Source: Sphingomonas quercus (GTDB taxonomy: Bacteria > Pseudomonadota > Alphaproteobacteria > Sphingomonadales > Sphingomonadaceae). From it: a stretch of DNA of 64,000 nucleotides. The notes beneath the pieces are model-generated. The model made no database searches and was not told the origin of the DNA. It saw only the letters and a program-made list of their open reading frames with translations. Below, piece after piece: positions 7,952 through 17,434 of the stretch (position 1 is the stretch's first letter; each line of letters opens with the position of its first letter). Location of the stretch: positions 1 through 64,000 of the forward strand of contig NZ_JAHKRT010000008.1 in the NCBI RefSeq assembly GCF_018863195.1, read 5' to 3'. The position numbers were made by a program, and so were the translations under genes.

Positions 7952-9616
7952 ATGATCCGTTTCCGCCCGCTCGCTGCCGCGCCGCTCGCCCTGGCCCTCA
8001 TCGCCGCCCCGGCCGCCGCGGTGGACCGCGCGCCCGATCGCACGGCGGCCACCGATTACGTCCTCGCCCGCGCCGCCGATGCGAATGGCGACCTCAACCG
8101 CGCCGCCGCCGGCTATGCCGCCGCCTATGCGCTGACCCCGGACGCGCGGCTGGGTAGCCGGGTCTATCGGCAGGCGGTGTCGGCCGGCGATTTCCGCGCC
8201 GCGCTCGCCGCTGCGCGCAACCTCCAGGCCGCCGACGCGCTGCCGTCCGACGGGCGGCTGCTGCTGATCGCGGAGGCCGTGCAGCGCCGGGACTGGGCGC
8301 GCGCCCGCGCCGCGCTGGCCGCCATGCCCGATGGCGACGTGTTCGGTTTCCTGACGCCGATCATCCAGGCGTGGATCAGTTTCGGCGAGGGCAAGGATCC
8401 GATGCCGCTGCTGGTGCCCGGCAAGGGCGGGGCTATCGCGCTTCCCTATATCGCCGAGCATCGCGCGCTGCTGCTCATCGCCGGGGGCAGGATGGCCGAA
8501 GGCATCTCCCAGCTTGCGACCATGTCCGCGACCCGCGGCGGCCGCGAGGTTCGCCTGCGGCTGGCGGCCGCGGCGGCGCTCGACCCGTCCAAGCCCGACG
8601 AGCGCACCCGCGCGCTCGCCGTGCTGCAGGGCGATGACGCGCTGTTCGTCGAGGCGCGCGCGATCGTCTCGGCGGGACGGCGGCTACCCGGTGCAATCCG
8701 GACGCCGGCGGCCGGCATGGGCGAGCTGCTCACCCGCGTCGCCGCCGATCTCAATCGCGACCGGGTGACGCCGGTGGCGCTGTCGCTGGCGCGGATCGCC
8801 ACCTTCCTCGATCCTGACAATGCCGAGAGCTGGCTGGTGACGACCACCCTGCTTGCCGGCGTCGGGCTCAACGATCTTGCGCTCGACGCGCTGGGCAGGG
8901 TCGCCGCCGACGATCCCTTCGCCACCGCCGCCCGCGACCTGCGCCTGCGCCTGCTGGTGCGGGAGGATCGCGCCGAGGAGGCACTCGGTCTCGCCCGCGC
9001 CGCGGCCACCGCCAAGGGTGCCGGCGCGGCCGAATGGACCCGTGTCGGCGATATCCTCAACCAACTCGACAAGCCGGCGGACGCCGCCGACGCCTATGGC
9101 AAGGCGATCGCGCTTTCCGAGGCGAATCCCGATCCGGCCGGTTCCGGCCTTGCCGTGCTGTGGCTGTTGCGCGGCGGTGCGCTGGAGCGGGCAGGCGACT
9201 GGGCGGCCGCCCGGCCGGCGCTGGAAAAGGCCGTGGCGATGGCACCCGACTCCGCCGCGGCGCTCAACTATCTCGGCTATGCCCGGCTGGAACGGGGCGA
9301 GGACATCGCCGGCGCCGCGCAGCTGATCGAAAAGGCCAATCGCCTCGCGCCCGACGATCCGGCGATCACCGATTCGCTCGGCTGGGCCTATTATCGCCTC
9401 GGTCGCCTGCCGCAGGCGATCTCCACGCTGGAAAAGGCGGTGGCCGGCGAGCCGGGCGACGCCGACATCAACGATCATCTCGGCGACGCCTATTGGGCCG
9501 CCGGGCGCCGTTTCGAGGCGCGCTATGCATGGCGCGCAGCCTCGGTCTACGCCAGCGACGACAAGAAGGGCCGGCTGCTCGCGAAGATCGAGAACGGGCC
9601 GCCCGCCCGCCCGTGA
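7952..9616 (+). CDS. Secreted tetratricopeptide-repeat protein
   Basis: This is a 554-residue exported protein with a signal peptide (RPLAAAPLALALIAAPAAA) followed by alpha-helical repeats over its whole length. Clear TPR units occur in the last third, for example AALNYLGYARLERGEDIAGA, ITDSLGWAYYRLGRLPQAIS and INDHLGDAYWAAGRRFEA. It is probably a periplasmic scaffold. Its stop overlaps the start of ispE, so the two are likely co-translated, but no functional link is evident. I chose the ATG at 7952 because it gives a clean signal peptide. Confidence 0.85.
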   Translation: MIRFRPLAAAPLALALIAAPAAAVDRAPDRTAATDYVLARAADANGDLNRAAAGYAAAYALTPDARLGSRVYRQAVSAGDFRAALAAARNLQAADALPSDGRLLLIAEAVQRRDWARARAALAAMPDGDVFGFLTPIIQAWISFGEGKDPMPLLVPGKGGAIALPYIAEHRALLLIAGGRMAEGISQLATMSATRGGREVRLRLAAAAALDPSKPDERTRALAVLQGDDALFVEARAIVSAGRRLPGAIRTPAAGMGELLTRVAADLNRDRVTPVALSLARIATFLDPDNAESWLVTTTLLAGVGLNDLALDALGRVAADDPFATAARDLRLRLLVREDRAEEALGLARAAATAKGAGAAEWTRVGDILNQLDKPADAADAYGKAIALSEANPDPAGSGLAVLWLLRGGALERAGDWAAARPALEKAVAMAPDSAAALNYLGYARLERGEDIAGAAQLIEKANRLAPDDPAITDSLGWAYYRLGRLPQAISTLEKAVAGEPGDADINDHLGDAYWAAGRRFEARYAWRAASVYASDDKKGRLLAKIENGPPARP

Positions 9617-10437
9617 TCGGATCGGAAACGGCGTTCGCGAAGCTCAATCTCGCGCTCCATGTCCGGGGGCGGGAACCTGACGGTTATCACCGGCTGGAGA
9701 CGCTGTTCGCCTTTTGCGAAGATGGCGACACGGTGGCGCTGGCCGGCGAGGGCGCCGTGCCGCTGGCCATTACGGGTGAGTTTGCCGATGGCCTTTCAGC
9801 CGGCCCGGACAATCTTGTCCGCCGCGCCGCGGATGGCATTGCCGCCCTGTTCGGGCTGACCGCGCCGCCGCTGACCCTCGTCAAGCGCCTGCCGGTGGCG
9901 GCCGGCATCGGCGGCGGGTCGGCGGATGCGGCGGCCGCGCTGCGGCTGATCGCGCGGATCAATGGCATCGACCCCGGCGATGCGCGCCTGATGACGCTTG
10001 CCGCCACGCTCGGCGCCGATGTGCCGGCCTGCCTCGTGTCGCGGCCGGTGCTCGGCCTGGGGCGGGGCGATGTGCTCGCGCCGGCTGGCGATGCTGAACT
10101 GGCCGGCCTGCCCGTTCTCCTCGTCAATCCGCGCGTGCCGCTGGCGACGGGTCCGGTGTTCGCCGCGTGGGACCGGCAGGACCGCGGCCCGCTCGGCCCC
10201 GACTGGCGGACGGGGCGCAACGATCTCCAGGCGCCGGCGGTGACGCTGGTGCCAATGATCGCGGATGTGCTGGCGGCGTTGGCCGCGCAGCCGGGGGTGA
10301 CGCTGGCGCGCATGTCGGGTTCGGGCGCCACCTGCTTCGCGTTGTTCGCCGACGAGGCCGCCCGCGATGCGGCGGCGGTCGCGATCGACCGGCGCTGGTG
10401 GCGGCTGGCGACGCGGCTTCGCACCCTGTCGCCCTGA
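9613..10437 (+). CDS. ispE: 4-diphosphocytidyl-2-C-methyl-D-erythritol kinase
   Basis: This cytoplasmic GHMP-family kinase of the MEP isoprenoid pathway phosphorylates CDP-methylerythritol. It is 274 residues, normal for the family. AFAKLNLALHVRGREPDGYH at the N-terminus contains the catalytic Lys, PVAAGIGGGSADAAAAL is the ATP-binding GHMP motif, and RMSGSGATCFALF is the C-terminal motif. The GTG start at 9613 overlaps the upstream TGA (GTGA). A dispersed palindrome begins within the final codons. Confidence 0.93.
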   Translation: MIGSETAFAKLNLALHVRGREPDGYHRLETLFAFCEDGDTVALAGEGAVPLAITGEFADGLSAGPDNLVRRAADGIAALFGLTAPPLTLVKRLPVAAGIGGGSADAAAALRLIARINGIDPGDARLMTLAATLGADVPACLVSRPVLGLGRGDVLAPAGDAELAGLPVLLVNPRVPLATGPVFAAWDRQDRGPLGPDWRTGRNDLQAPAVTLVPMIADVLAALAAQPGVTLARMSGSGATCFALFADEAARDAAAVAIDRRWWRLATRLRTLSP

Positions 10438-10500
10438 ACCTGGTCCAGGGTCCGCAACGGGTGGCCCGCAGATGCCCGGGCGCGTTCAGCATGACGACAA
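10428..10500. repeat. Sphingomonad-type dispersed intergenic palindrome
   Basis: The region begins with CCCTGAACCTGGTCCAGGG (10432-10450), which overlaps the ispE stop codon, and closes with GTTCAGCATGACGA at 10485-10498. The two ends resemble the outer arms of the CCCTGAAC...GTTCAGCATGACG palindromes that I recall as common between Sphingomonas genes. A related element lies at 46674-46713. The role is unknown; it may stabilise or end the ispE transcript. Confidence 0.5.
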
Positions 10501-10517
10501 GGTTTCGAAGGGGCTCC

Positions 10518-11282
10518 GTGATCATTCCCCGCCATGATGATGGCCTTCCGCATCGCATCCCGGGCGACATCGCGACCGGCCTGTTGCTCATCGCCGATCA
10601 CGCCTCCAATCACGTCCCGCCGGATATCGACCTCGGCGTTGCGCCGTCGCTTCTGGACGAGCATGTCGCCATCGATATCGGGGTCGCGCCCCTCGCGCGG
10701 GCGTTGTGCGCGGCGCTCGGTTGCCCCGCATTGCTCGCCAGCGTCTCGCGGCTCGTCGTCGATCTCAACCGGATCGAAGACGCGCCCGGTCTCGTGCCGG
10801 CGATCAGCGACGGCTACGCCATCCCCGGCAACGCCGCGCTCGACGCGGCCGGCCGCGCGGCAAGGGTGGCGCGTTTCTGGCGGCCGTGGCACGCAGCCAT
10901 CGCCGAGACCATCGCCGCGGCGCCGCCGGCGCTGATCCTGTCGCTGCACAGCTTCACGCCGCGTCTCGCCGCCGATCCGCGGATAGAGCGGCCTTGGCAG
11001 GTCGGCGTGCTCTACAATCAGGACGAGCGCGCCGCCCGGCTGGCGATCCCGGCGCTGATCGCGGCGGGCGTCGTCACGGGCGACAACGAACCCTATTCGG
11101 GCCGCGTCCTCAACTACACGATGGACCGCCACGCCGAGGCGAACGGAATCCCCTACCTCGGCCTCGAAGTGCGGCAGGATCTCATCGCCGACCCCGGCGG
11201 GGTCGCCCGATGGTGCAATATTATTGCGCCAATTGCGGCATCTGTAATTCAGAACTTGCGCGAGGGGCGGGTTAAAGGCTAG
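10518..11282 (+). CDS. N-formylglutamate amidohydrolase-family protein
   Basis: This 254-residue zinc hydrolase-fold protein belongs to the N-formylglutamate amidohydrolase (HutG-like) family, which releases formate from formylglutamate. Seen are [48 protein letters not shown] and a late GLEVRQDLI; the His and Glu residues are candidate metal ligands. No other hut genes are nearby, so histidine catabolism is not supported by context. I chose the GTG at 10518, preceded by GAAGGGG, over an in-frame ATG at 10491 that lies inside the dispersed palindrome. Confidence 0.85.
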   Translation: MIIPRHDDGLPHRIPGDIATGLLLIADHASNHVPPDIDLGVAPSLLDEHVAIDIGVAPLARALCAALGCPALLASVSRLVVDLNRIEDAPGLVPAISDGYAIPGNAALDAAGRAARVARFWRPWHAAIAETIAAAPPALILSLHSFTPRLAADPRIERPWQVGVLYNQDERAARLAIPALIAAGVVTGDNEPYSGRVLNYTMDRHAEANGIPYLGLEVRQDLIADPGGVARWCNIIAPIAASVIQNLREGRVKG

Positions 11283-11322
11283 GCGGCCTGCCGTTCGCCG
11301 ATCACTAGCCCCGAGAGTCGCA

Positions 11323-13041
11323 ATGCCCCAGTTCGACAAATCCCGCCTGCCCAGCCGCCACGTTTCGGTCGGTCCCGAGCGCGCGCCGCACCGCAGCTAC
11401 TATTACGCGATGGGCCTGACCGAGGAGGAGATCGCCCGGCCGTTCGTGGCCGTGGCGTCCGCCGGCAATGATTCGGCGCCGTGCAACACCACGCTCGACG
11501 AGCAGGCGGATATTTGCCGCGAGGGCGTCATTGCGGGCGGCGGCATGCCGCGCCGCTTCAACACCATCACCGTCACCGACGGCATCGCCATGGGCCATCA
11601 GGGCATGAAATCCTCGCTGGTCAGTCGCGAGGTGATCGCGGATTCGGTCGAGCTTTCGGTGCGCGGCCATTGCTATGACGCGCTGGTCGCCTTCGCCGGC
11701 TGCGACAAGTCGCTGCCCGGCATGATGATGGCGATGCTCCGGCTGAACGTGCCGGCGATCTTCGTCTATGGCGGCTCGATCCTGCCGGGCCGGTTCGAGG
11801 ACAAGGACGTCACCGTCGTCGACGTGTTCGAGGTCGTCGGCAAATATGCGGCGGGCGCTTGCCCGCTCAGCCAGGTGCACGCGCTGGAGAAGGTGGCCTG
11901 CCCCGGCCATGGTGCCTGCGGCGGCCAGTTCACCGCCAACACCATGGCCTGTGTCGGCGAGGCGATCGGCCTGTCGCTGCCCAACAGCAACATGATGCCC
12001 GCGCCCTATCGCGGCCGCGACGAGATCGCGCGCGCGGCGGGGCGGCAGGTGATGGCGATCCTCGAAAAGAATATCCGCCCGCGCGACATCTGCACTCGCG
12101 AGGCGTTCGAAAACGCCGCGCGTATCGTCGCGGCGACCGGCGGATCGACCAACGGCGCGCTGCACCTGCCGGCAATGGCCAACGAGGCGGGGATCGACTT
12201 CTCGCTGTTCGACGTCGCCGAGATCTTCAAGACGACGCCCTATATCGCCGACCTGAAGCCCGGTGGCCGCTATGTCGCCAAGGACATGCATGAGGCGGGC
12301 GGCGTCTACATGCTGATGAAGACCCTGCTTGCCGAGGGCTATCTGCACGGCGATTGCCTGACGGTGACCGGCAAGACGCTCGCCGAGAATATCGACGAGG
12401 TGACGTGGAACCCCGATCAGAAGGTGATCTACGACGCGAAGACGCCGATCACCCCAACCGGCGGCGTCGTCGGCCTCAGGGGTAGTCTGGCGCCGGACGG
12501 CGCGATCGTGAAGGTCGCCGGCATGCATCGCCTGCAGTTCGAAGGGCCGGCGCGGGTGTTCGATTGCGAGGAGGATGCCTTCGCCGCCGTCGAGAGCCGC
12601 GACATCGCCGAGGGTTCGGTGATCATCATCCGCTACGAGGGGCCGAAGGGCGGCCCGGGCATGCGTGAGATGCTGTCGACCACCGCGGCGCTGTACGGGC
12701 TGGGGCTGGGCGAGAAGGTGGCGCTGATCACCGACGGGCGCTTCTCGGGCGGCACGCGCGGCTTCTGCATCGGCCATGTCGGGCCGGAGGCGGCCGATGG
12801 CGGGCCGATCGCGCTCGTCGAGGATGGCGACCTGATCAGGATCGACGCCGAGGCGGGCACCATCGACCTCGACGTCGCCGAGGACGTGCTGGCCGAGCGC
12901 CGCGCAAGGTGGCGGCCGCGCCAGAATGACTATCAGGCCGGCGCCTTGTGGCGCTACGCCCGGAATGTCGGACCGGCGTGGCAGGGCGCGGTGACGCACC
13001 CGGGAGCCCGGGCGGAGACGCACGTCTACGCCGATATCTGA
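11323..13041 (+). CDS. ilvD: Dihydroxy-acid dehydratase
   Basis: This 572-residue Fe-S dehydratase catalyses the third step of valine and isoleucine synthesis, converting dihydroxy acids to 2-keto acids. The cluster cysteines are visible in [22 protein letters not shown] and [14 protein letters not shown]. The conserved C-terminal [22 protein letters not shown] is also present, and length is normal. Related sugar-acid dehydratases of the IlvD/Edd family exist, but the size and motifs fit IlvD best. It stands 40 bp after the amidohydrolase gene. Confidence 0.9.
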   Translation: MPQFDKSRLPSRHVSVGPERAPHRSYYYAMGLTEEEIARPFVAVASAGNDSAPCNTTLDEQADICREGVIAGGGMPRRFNTITVTDGIAMGHQGMKSSLVSREVIADSVELSVRGHCYDALVAFAGCDKSLPGMMMAMLRLNVPAIFVYGGSILPGRFEDKDVTVVDVFEVVGKYAAGACPLSQVHALEKVACPGHGACGGQFTANTMACVGEAIGLSLPNSNMMPAPYRGRDEIARAAGRQVMAILEKNIRPRDICTREAFENAARIVAATGGSTNGALHLPAMANEAGIDFSLFDVAEIFKTTPYIADLKPGGRYVAKDMHEAGGVYMLMKTLLAEGYLHGDCLTVTGKTLAENIDEVTWNPDQKVIYDAKTPITPTGGVVGLRGSLAPDGAIVKVAGMHRLQFEGPARVFDCEEDAFAAVESRDIAEGSVIIIRYEGPKGGPGMREMLSTTAALYGLGLGEKVALITDGRFSGGTRGFCIGHVGPEAADGGPIALVEDGDLIRIDAEAGTIDLDVAEDVLAERRARWRPRQNDYQAGALWRYARNVGPAWQGAVTHPGARAETHVYADI

Positions 13042-13135
13042 CGATCCCGCCACCTTGAGCCCGTTCCAGCACGACGGCGGTGGATGTGGGGAGGGTGGGG
13101 CTTGATCCCGCGCGCTTCGGGTGAGAGGGCAGGGC

Positions 13136-14530
13136 ATGCCCGCCTCGCCCGACACCATCATCCTCACCGCTGCCGAGACGCGCGCGGCCGAGCAGCGCCT
13201 GTTCGACGCCGGCGTCTTGCCCGAGGCGCTCATGGAGCAGGCGGGCAGGGCGGTGGCGGAGATCGTCGCCGCGCGTTTCCCGGGCCGCGCCGTGCTGGTC
13301 GCGTGCGGGCCGGGCAATAATGGCGGCGACGGCTATGTGATCGCGCGCGCGCTGGCGGAGCAGGGCTTTGCGGTCCGTGTCGCTGCGCTCGCCGAGCCGC
13401 GCACGCCGTCTGCGCAGGCGATGCGGGAGAGGTGGGGCGGGCCGGTCGAGGCGATGTCGGGCAGTCCTGCCCGGGCGGACCTGCTGATCGACGCGTTGTT
13501 CGGATCGGGCTCGTTGAGGCCACTCGACGAGGCGGTCGCCGGATGGTTGGAGGCGCTGGACGCCGAGACCATCGTGGCGGTCGATCTGCCGAGCGGCGTC
13601 GTCACCGATAGCGGCGCCGTGCCGGGCGGCCATGTCCGCGCTGATCTGACGGTGGCGCTCGGCGTGCTCAAGCCCGCGCATGTCCTCGCCCCGGCGGCAC
13701 TGGCGTGTGGCGAGACGGTGCTGGCGCCGATCGGGCTGGCGCCGTCCGCCGAGCCGGCGCTGAGCCGCATCGGGCGGCCGACCCTGGCCGGGCCGGATGC
13801 CCAGAGCAGCAAATATACGCGCGGCAAGGTCGTCGTGATCGGCGGCGGCATGGCCGGCGCCGCGCATCTCGCCGCGCTCGGCGCGCAGCGTGCCGGTGCC
13901 GGCTATGTCGAGCTGGTCATCGACGGGGCGGAAACCGCGCCGCCCTATGCCATCGTCCGCCGGCCGTGGAGCGAGACGGTGCTGGCCGACGAGCGCATCT
14001 CGGCGGTCGTCATCGGTCCCGGCCTCGCCGACGACGCGGCGGGACGCGAGCGGCTGGAGGCGGCGCTGGACCTGGCCCGGCCGCTGGTGCTGGACGCCGG
14101 GGCGCTCGGCCTGCTGCGCCGGCTCGGCCTGTCGCGGCTTGGCGGCGGCGGCACGCGCGTGTTGACGCCCCATCGGGGTGAGTTCGAGCGGTTGTTCGGG
14201 CCGGTCGGCGACGATCCCCTCGTCGCGGTGCGCGATGCGGCGGCGCGGGCCGGCGCGATCGTGCTGCTCAAGGGCGCGACGACGATCGTCGCCCTGCCGG
14301 ACGGCCGCGCCGCAGTGGCGCCGATCGCCTCGCCATGGCTGGCCAGTGCCGGCACCGGCGACGTGCTGGCCGGCATCATCGGCACGATGCTGGCACAAAT
14401 CGCCGATCCCTTCGCCGCCGTGCAGGCCGCGCTATGGCTGCACGGGCGGGCCGCTGCGCTCGCCGGCCCGGCGCTGATCGCCGACGATCTGCCGGTGCAC
14501 CTCCCCGCCGCGCTCGGCGAATGCCTGTGA
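13136..14530 (+). CDS. nnr: Bifunctional NAD(P)H-hydrate epimerase / ADP-dependent (S)-NAD(P)H-hydrate dehydratase
   Basis: This 464-residue repair enzyme restores hydrated NADH and NADPH. The N-terminal epimerase half (1-210) contains MEQAGRAVAEI and CGPGNNGGDGYVIARAL. The C-terminal ribokinase-like dehydratase half (220-464) contains LTPHRGEFERLFG, VLLKGATTIVA and the ATP-site motif SAGTGDVLAGIIG. The fused form is the usual bacterial arrangement. GAGAGGGCAGGG precedes the ATG at 13136, so I prefer it to a GTG five codons upstream. It overlaps the next gene by 10 bp. Confidence 0.92.
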   Translation: MPASPDTIILTAAETRAAEQRLFDAGVLPEALMEQAGRAVAEIVAARFPGRAVLVACGPGNNGGDGYVIARALAEQGFAVRVAALAEPRTPSAQAMRERWGGPVEAMSGSPARADLLIDALFGSGSLRPLDEAVAGWLEALDAETIVAVDLPSGVVTDSGAVPGGHVRADLTVALGVLKPAHVLAPAALACGETVLAPIGLAPSAEPALSRIGRPTLAGPDAQSSKYTRGKVVVIGGGMAGAAHLAALGAQRAGAGYVELVIDGAETAPPYAIVRRPWSETVLADERISAVVIGPGLADDAAGRERLEAALDLARPLVLDAGALGLLRRLGLSRLGGGGTRVLTPHRGEFERLFGPVGDDPLVAVRDAAARAGAIVLLKGATTIVALPDGRAAVAPIASPWLASAGTGDVLAGIIGTMLAQIADPFAAVQAALWLHGRAAALAGPALIADDLPVHLPAALGECL

Positions 14531-15723
14531 GCGAGACGATCCGGCGCATCGCCGCCCGTGGCGAAGGCATTACCGACTCCGGCCGCGCCATGCCCTTCGC
14601 CGCGCCGGGGGACAGGGTCGAGGGTGACGTGGTCATTCCCGGCCCGCACCATGCCGTGCCGCCTTGCCGGCACTTCCCGATATGCGGCGGCTGCCAGCTC
14701 CAGCACGTCGATGACGCCGCCTATGCCGATTTCCTGCGGGAGCGCGTCGCCATTGCGCTGTCCACCCAGGGCCTGGCGGTGCCCGAACTGGCGCCGGCCC
14801 ATATTTCGCCGCCACGCACCCGTCGCCGCGCCTCGCTCCGCGCCGAACGGCGGGGGCGTCAGATCCTGATCGGGTTCAACGAGGCGGCCAGTCACCGCAT
14901 CGTCGATCTCGCCGAATGCCATATCCTCCACCCGGAGCTTTTCGCGCTGTTGAAGCCGCTGCGGATGATGCTGCCGGCGCTGCTTGCTGACCGTCGCGCG
15001 GCCGGCGTGCAAATGACCCTGACCGATCAGGGCGTCGATCTGCTGCTGGAGAAGGTCGAGGCGGACGGGCTCGCCGCCGCCGAGGCGATCACCGCCTTCG
15101 CCGAGCGCCACCGCCTCGCCCGCCTGTCGCTCGACAGCGGCTACGGTCCGGAGGCGCGGTGGGAGCCGGCGGCTGTCACAATTACCCTCGGCGGCGTGCC
15201 GGTGTCGCTGCCGCAGGGCGGCTTTCTGCAGGCGACGGCCGACGGCGAGGCGGCGCTCGCCGCGGCCGTCCGCGAAGGCGTAGGTGATGCGCCGACGGTC
15301 GCCGATCTCTTTTCCGGCCTCGGCACCTTCGCGCTGCCGCTTTCCGAGACGGCGAGGCTGCTGGCCGTCGAGGGCGCGCGCGATGCCGCGCTGTCGCTGA
15401 AGATCGCCGCCGGGCGTGCGCAGCGGCCGGTTTCCGTCGAGCATCGCGACCTGTTCCGGCGGCCGCTGACACCGGACGAGCTGTCCCGCTTCGCGGCCGT
15501 GGTCCTCGATCCGCCGCGCGCCGGCGCGCGCGAGCAGGCCGTCGCGCTCGCCGCCTCGACGGTGCCGCGCATCGTCCATGTCTCCTGCAATCCGGCCACC
15601 TTCGCGCGTGACGCCAGAACCCTGGTGGACGGCGGCTATCGTCTCGATCGCATCACGCCGGTCGGCCAGTTCCGCTGGTCGACCCATGTCGAACTGGTGG
15701 GAGTGTTCACACGCTCGGTATGA
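14521..15723 (+). CDS. Class I SAM-dependent 23S rRNA/tRNA (uracil-5) methyltransferase, RlmD/TrmA type
   Basis: This 400-residue RNA m5U methyltransferase-like protein carries an N-terminal Fe-S motif (PCRHFPICGGCQLQH) typical of RlmD/RumA. The central SAM-binding motif is VADLFSGLGTFALPLS, AAVVLDPPRAGAREQ follows, and the catalytic Cys lies in HVSCNPATFARDA. The exact target uridine cannot be told; alphaproteobacteria often have one such enzyme. The ATG at 14521 and a GTG at 14527 (GTGA with the upstream stop) are both possible starts. Confidence 0.88.
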   Translation: MPVSETIRRIAARGEGITDSGRAMPFAAPGDRVEGDVVIPGPHHAVPPCRHFPICGGCQLQHVDDAAYADFLRERVAIALSTQGLAVPELAPAHISPPRTRRRASLRAERRGRQILIGFNEAASHRIVDLAECHILHPELFALLKPLRMMLPALLADRRAAGVQMTLTDQGVDLLLEKVEADGLAAAEAITAFAERHRLARLSLDSGYGPEARWEPAAVTITLGGVPVSLPQGGFLQATADGEAALAAAVREGVGDAPTVADLFSGLGTFALPLSETARLLAVEGARDAALSLKIAAGRAQRPVSVEHRDLFRRPLTPDELSRFAAVVLDPPRAGAREQAVALAASTVPRIVHVSCNPATFARDARTLVDGGYRLDRITPVGQFRWSTHVELVGVFTRSV

Positions 15724-15807
15724 GCGGCGTTTACGGATTTCGATGACGCATGCGTAACGATCCGGGTCTATGATCAGGGCGGGTGAGACGGTCTTGATGG
15801 GGCGCTT

Positions 15808-16524
15808 ATGGCCTTGGAGTCGATATCATCTGTTGCAGCACAGCCAGAGCCGCGCATCCCGGCCGGGGGCAGCCCGCCGGCCCTCAACCTGGCCCTTCCG
15901 CCCGCTGCGGCAGCGGCGGGGGATGTCGTCAGTCTCTCGGACGAAGCCCGGGCGGCGCTGGCCGTCGGCGACGCCTTGCGCGAACGGATGAACGCCCGCG
16001 ATGAGGCTGGCAGCGCGGACGGGGCGCTGTTCAGCGACGACGAGCTGGCCCGCGTCACGCTCAACCGCGACGGCTTTTTCTCGGACGATCAGTCGGCGGA
16101 GGCGAGCGGGGCTCTGGATGCCCGGCTCGCCCGGTCGCTCGCGCCCCACGAGGGGGATCCGCGCGCGCGGGCAATGGCGATCAACGCGCTCCATGCCCAG
16201 ATGTCGGACGACACGCGCGCCGCGCTCAAATGGTCGGCAGCGCTGATTGACGCCAACCGTGCCACGCTTCGCGAGGACAGCGCGCGGTCCGGCTGGCTGG
16301 ACAACCGGCCGATCATTGCCGGGCTGGATCACGCGGCCGGCAAGGGCGGGCTCGACTTCTCCAGCATGAATTTCAACTGGCTGGAGAGCTATCCCGATCC
16401 GCCCTGGCTGGACTATCCGTTCAACGACGGCGTCTCGCGCTTCTCCAGCGATCGCACCAGGGCGCTGAGCCATTATCCCGCCCCACCGGGGCAGGCGCCC
16501 TCGCGGACCGACAGGCTGGCTTGA
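15808..16524 (+). CDS. Hypothetical protein
   Basis: I do not recognise this 238-residue protein. It has no signal peptide or membrane segment. The first 50 residues are Pro/Ala-rich, then [12 protein letters not shown] and a charged helical region; the last 80 residues are rich in Trp, Tyr, Pro and Asp ([18 protein letters not shown]). The coding pattern matches the neighbours and GATGGGG precedes the ATG. Position gives no strong clue: it lies between the methyltransferase gene and glyQ. Confidence 0.65.
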   Translation: MALESISSVAAQPEPRIPAGGSPPALNLALPPAAAAAGDVVSLSDEARAALAVGDALRERMNARDEAGSADGALFSDDELARVTLNRDGFFSDDQSAEASGALDARLARSLAPHEGDPRARAMAINALHAQMSDDTRAALKWSAALIDANRATLREDSARSGWLDNRPIIAGLDHAAGKGGLDFSSMNFNWLESYPDPPWLDYPFNDGVSRFSSDRTRALSHYPAPPGQAPSRTDRLA

Positions 16525-16556
16525 CCGGGCGCGCCCGCCCCGCCAATGCCCCAGCC

Positions 16557-17432
16557 ATGGCCGAACCGACAAAACCGCTCAGCTTTCAGGGGCTGATCCT
16601 GACGCTTCATGATTATTGGAGCCGGCAGGGCTGTGTCATCCTCCAGCCTTATGACGTCGAGATGGGGGCGGGCACCTTCCACCCCGCAACGACGTTGCGC
16701 GCGCTCGGGCCGAAGCCATGGAAGGCGGCCTATGTGCAGCCGTCGCGCCGCCCGACCGATGGGCGTTATGGCGAGAACCCCAATCGGCTTCAGCATTATT
16801 ACCAGTATCAGGTGGTGTTGAAGCCCTCGCCGGCGGATATGCAGCAGCTTTATCTCGGCAGCCTCGCCGCGATCGGCATCGACTTCGCCCGGCACGATAT
16901 CCGGTTCGTCGAGGATGACTGGGAGAGCCCGACGCTCGGTGCCTGGGGCCTGGGCTGGGAAGTGTGGTGTGACGGCATGGAGGTGACCCAGTTCACCTAT
17001 TTCCAGCAGGTCGGCGGCTATGATTGCCGCCCCGTCACCGGCGAGCTGACCTATGGGCTGGAACGACTGGCGATGTACATCCAGAATGTCGACCGGGTGT
17101 ACGATCTCGCCTTCAACGACGCAGGCGTCACTTATGGCGACGTGTTCCTCGAGAACGAGAAAGAATTCTCGGCCTATAATTTCGAGGTCGCCAATACCGA
17201 GACCCTGTTCCAGTGGTTCAAGGACGCGGCCGCCGAATGCCAGGCGTGCATCGCGCGCGGACTGCCGCTGCCGGCCTATGATCAGGCGATCAAGGCCAGC
17301 CATATCTTCAACCTGCTGCAGGCGCGCGGCGTGATCTCCGTCGCCGAGCGTCAGGCCTATATCGGGCGCGTGCGCGATCTCGCGAAGGGCTCGTGCCAGG
17401 CGTGGATGGAAAAGAACGGGTGGGACGCCTGA
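16557..17432 (+). CDS. glyQ: Glycine--tRNA ligase alpha subunit
   Basis: This 291-residue catalytic subunit of the bacterial two-subunit glycyl-tRNA synthetase is almost fully conserved: [57 protein letters not shown], and [10 protein letters not shown]. The start at [13 protein letters not shown] fits the family length. glyS follows 2 bp later, so the subunits are made together. The same amino acid is handled by the gcv operon further on. Confidence 0.96.
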   Translation: MAEPTKPLSFQGLILTLHDYWSRQGCVILQPYDVEMGAGTFHPATTLRALGPKPWKAAYVQPSRRPTDGRYGENPNRLQHYYQYQVVLKPSPADMQQLYLGSLAAIGIDFARHDIRFVEDDWESPTLGAWGLGWEVWCDGMEVTQFTYFQQVGGYDCRPVTGELTYGLERLAMYIQNVDRVYDLAFNDAGVTYGDVFLENEKEFSAYNFEVANTETLFQWFKDAAAECQACIARGLPLPAYDQAIKASHIFNLLQARGVISVAERQAYIGRVRDLAKGSCQAWMEKNGWDA

Positions 17433-17434
17433 TC

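Noticed and set aside
10491-10517. An upstream ATG start for the N-formylglutamate amidohydrolase gene
   Set aside because: The ATG belongs to the dispersed palindrome (TTCAGCATGACGA) and has no ribosome-binding site; the GTG at 10518 has one.
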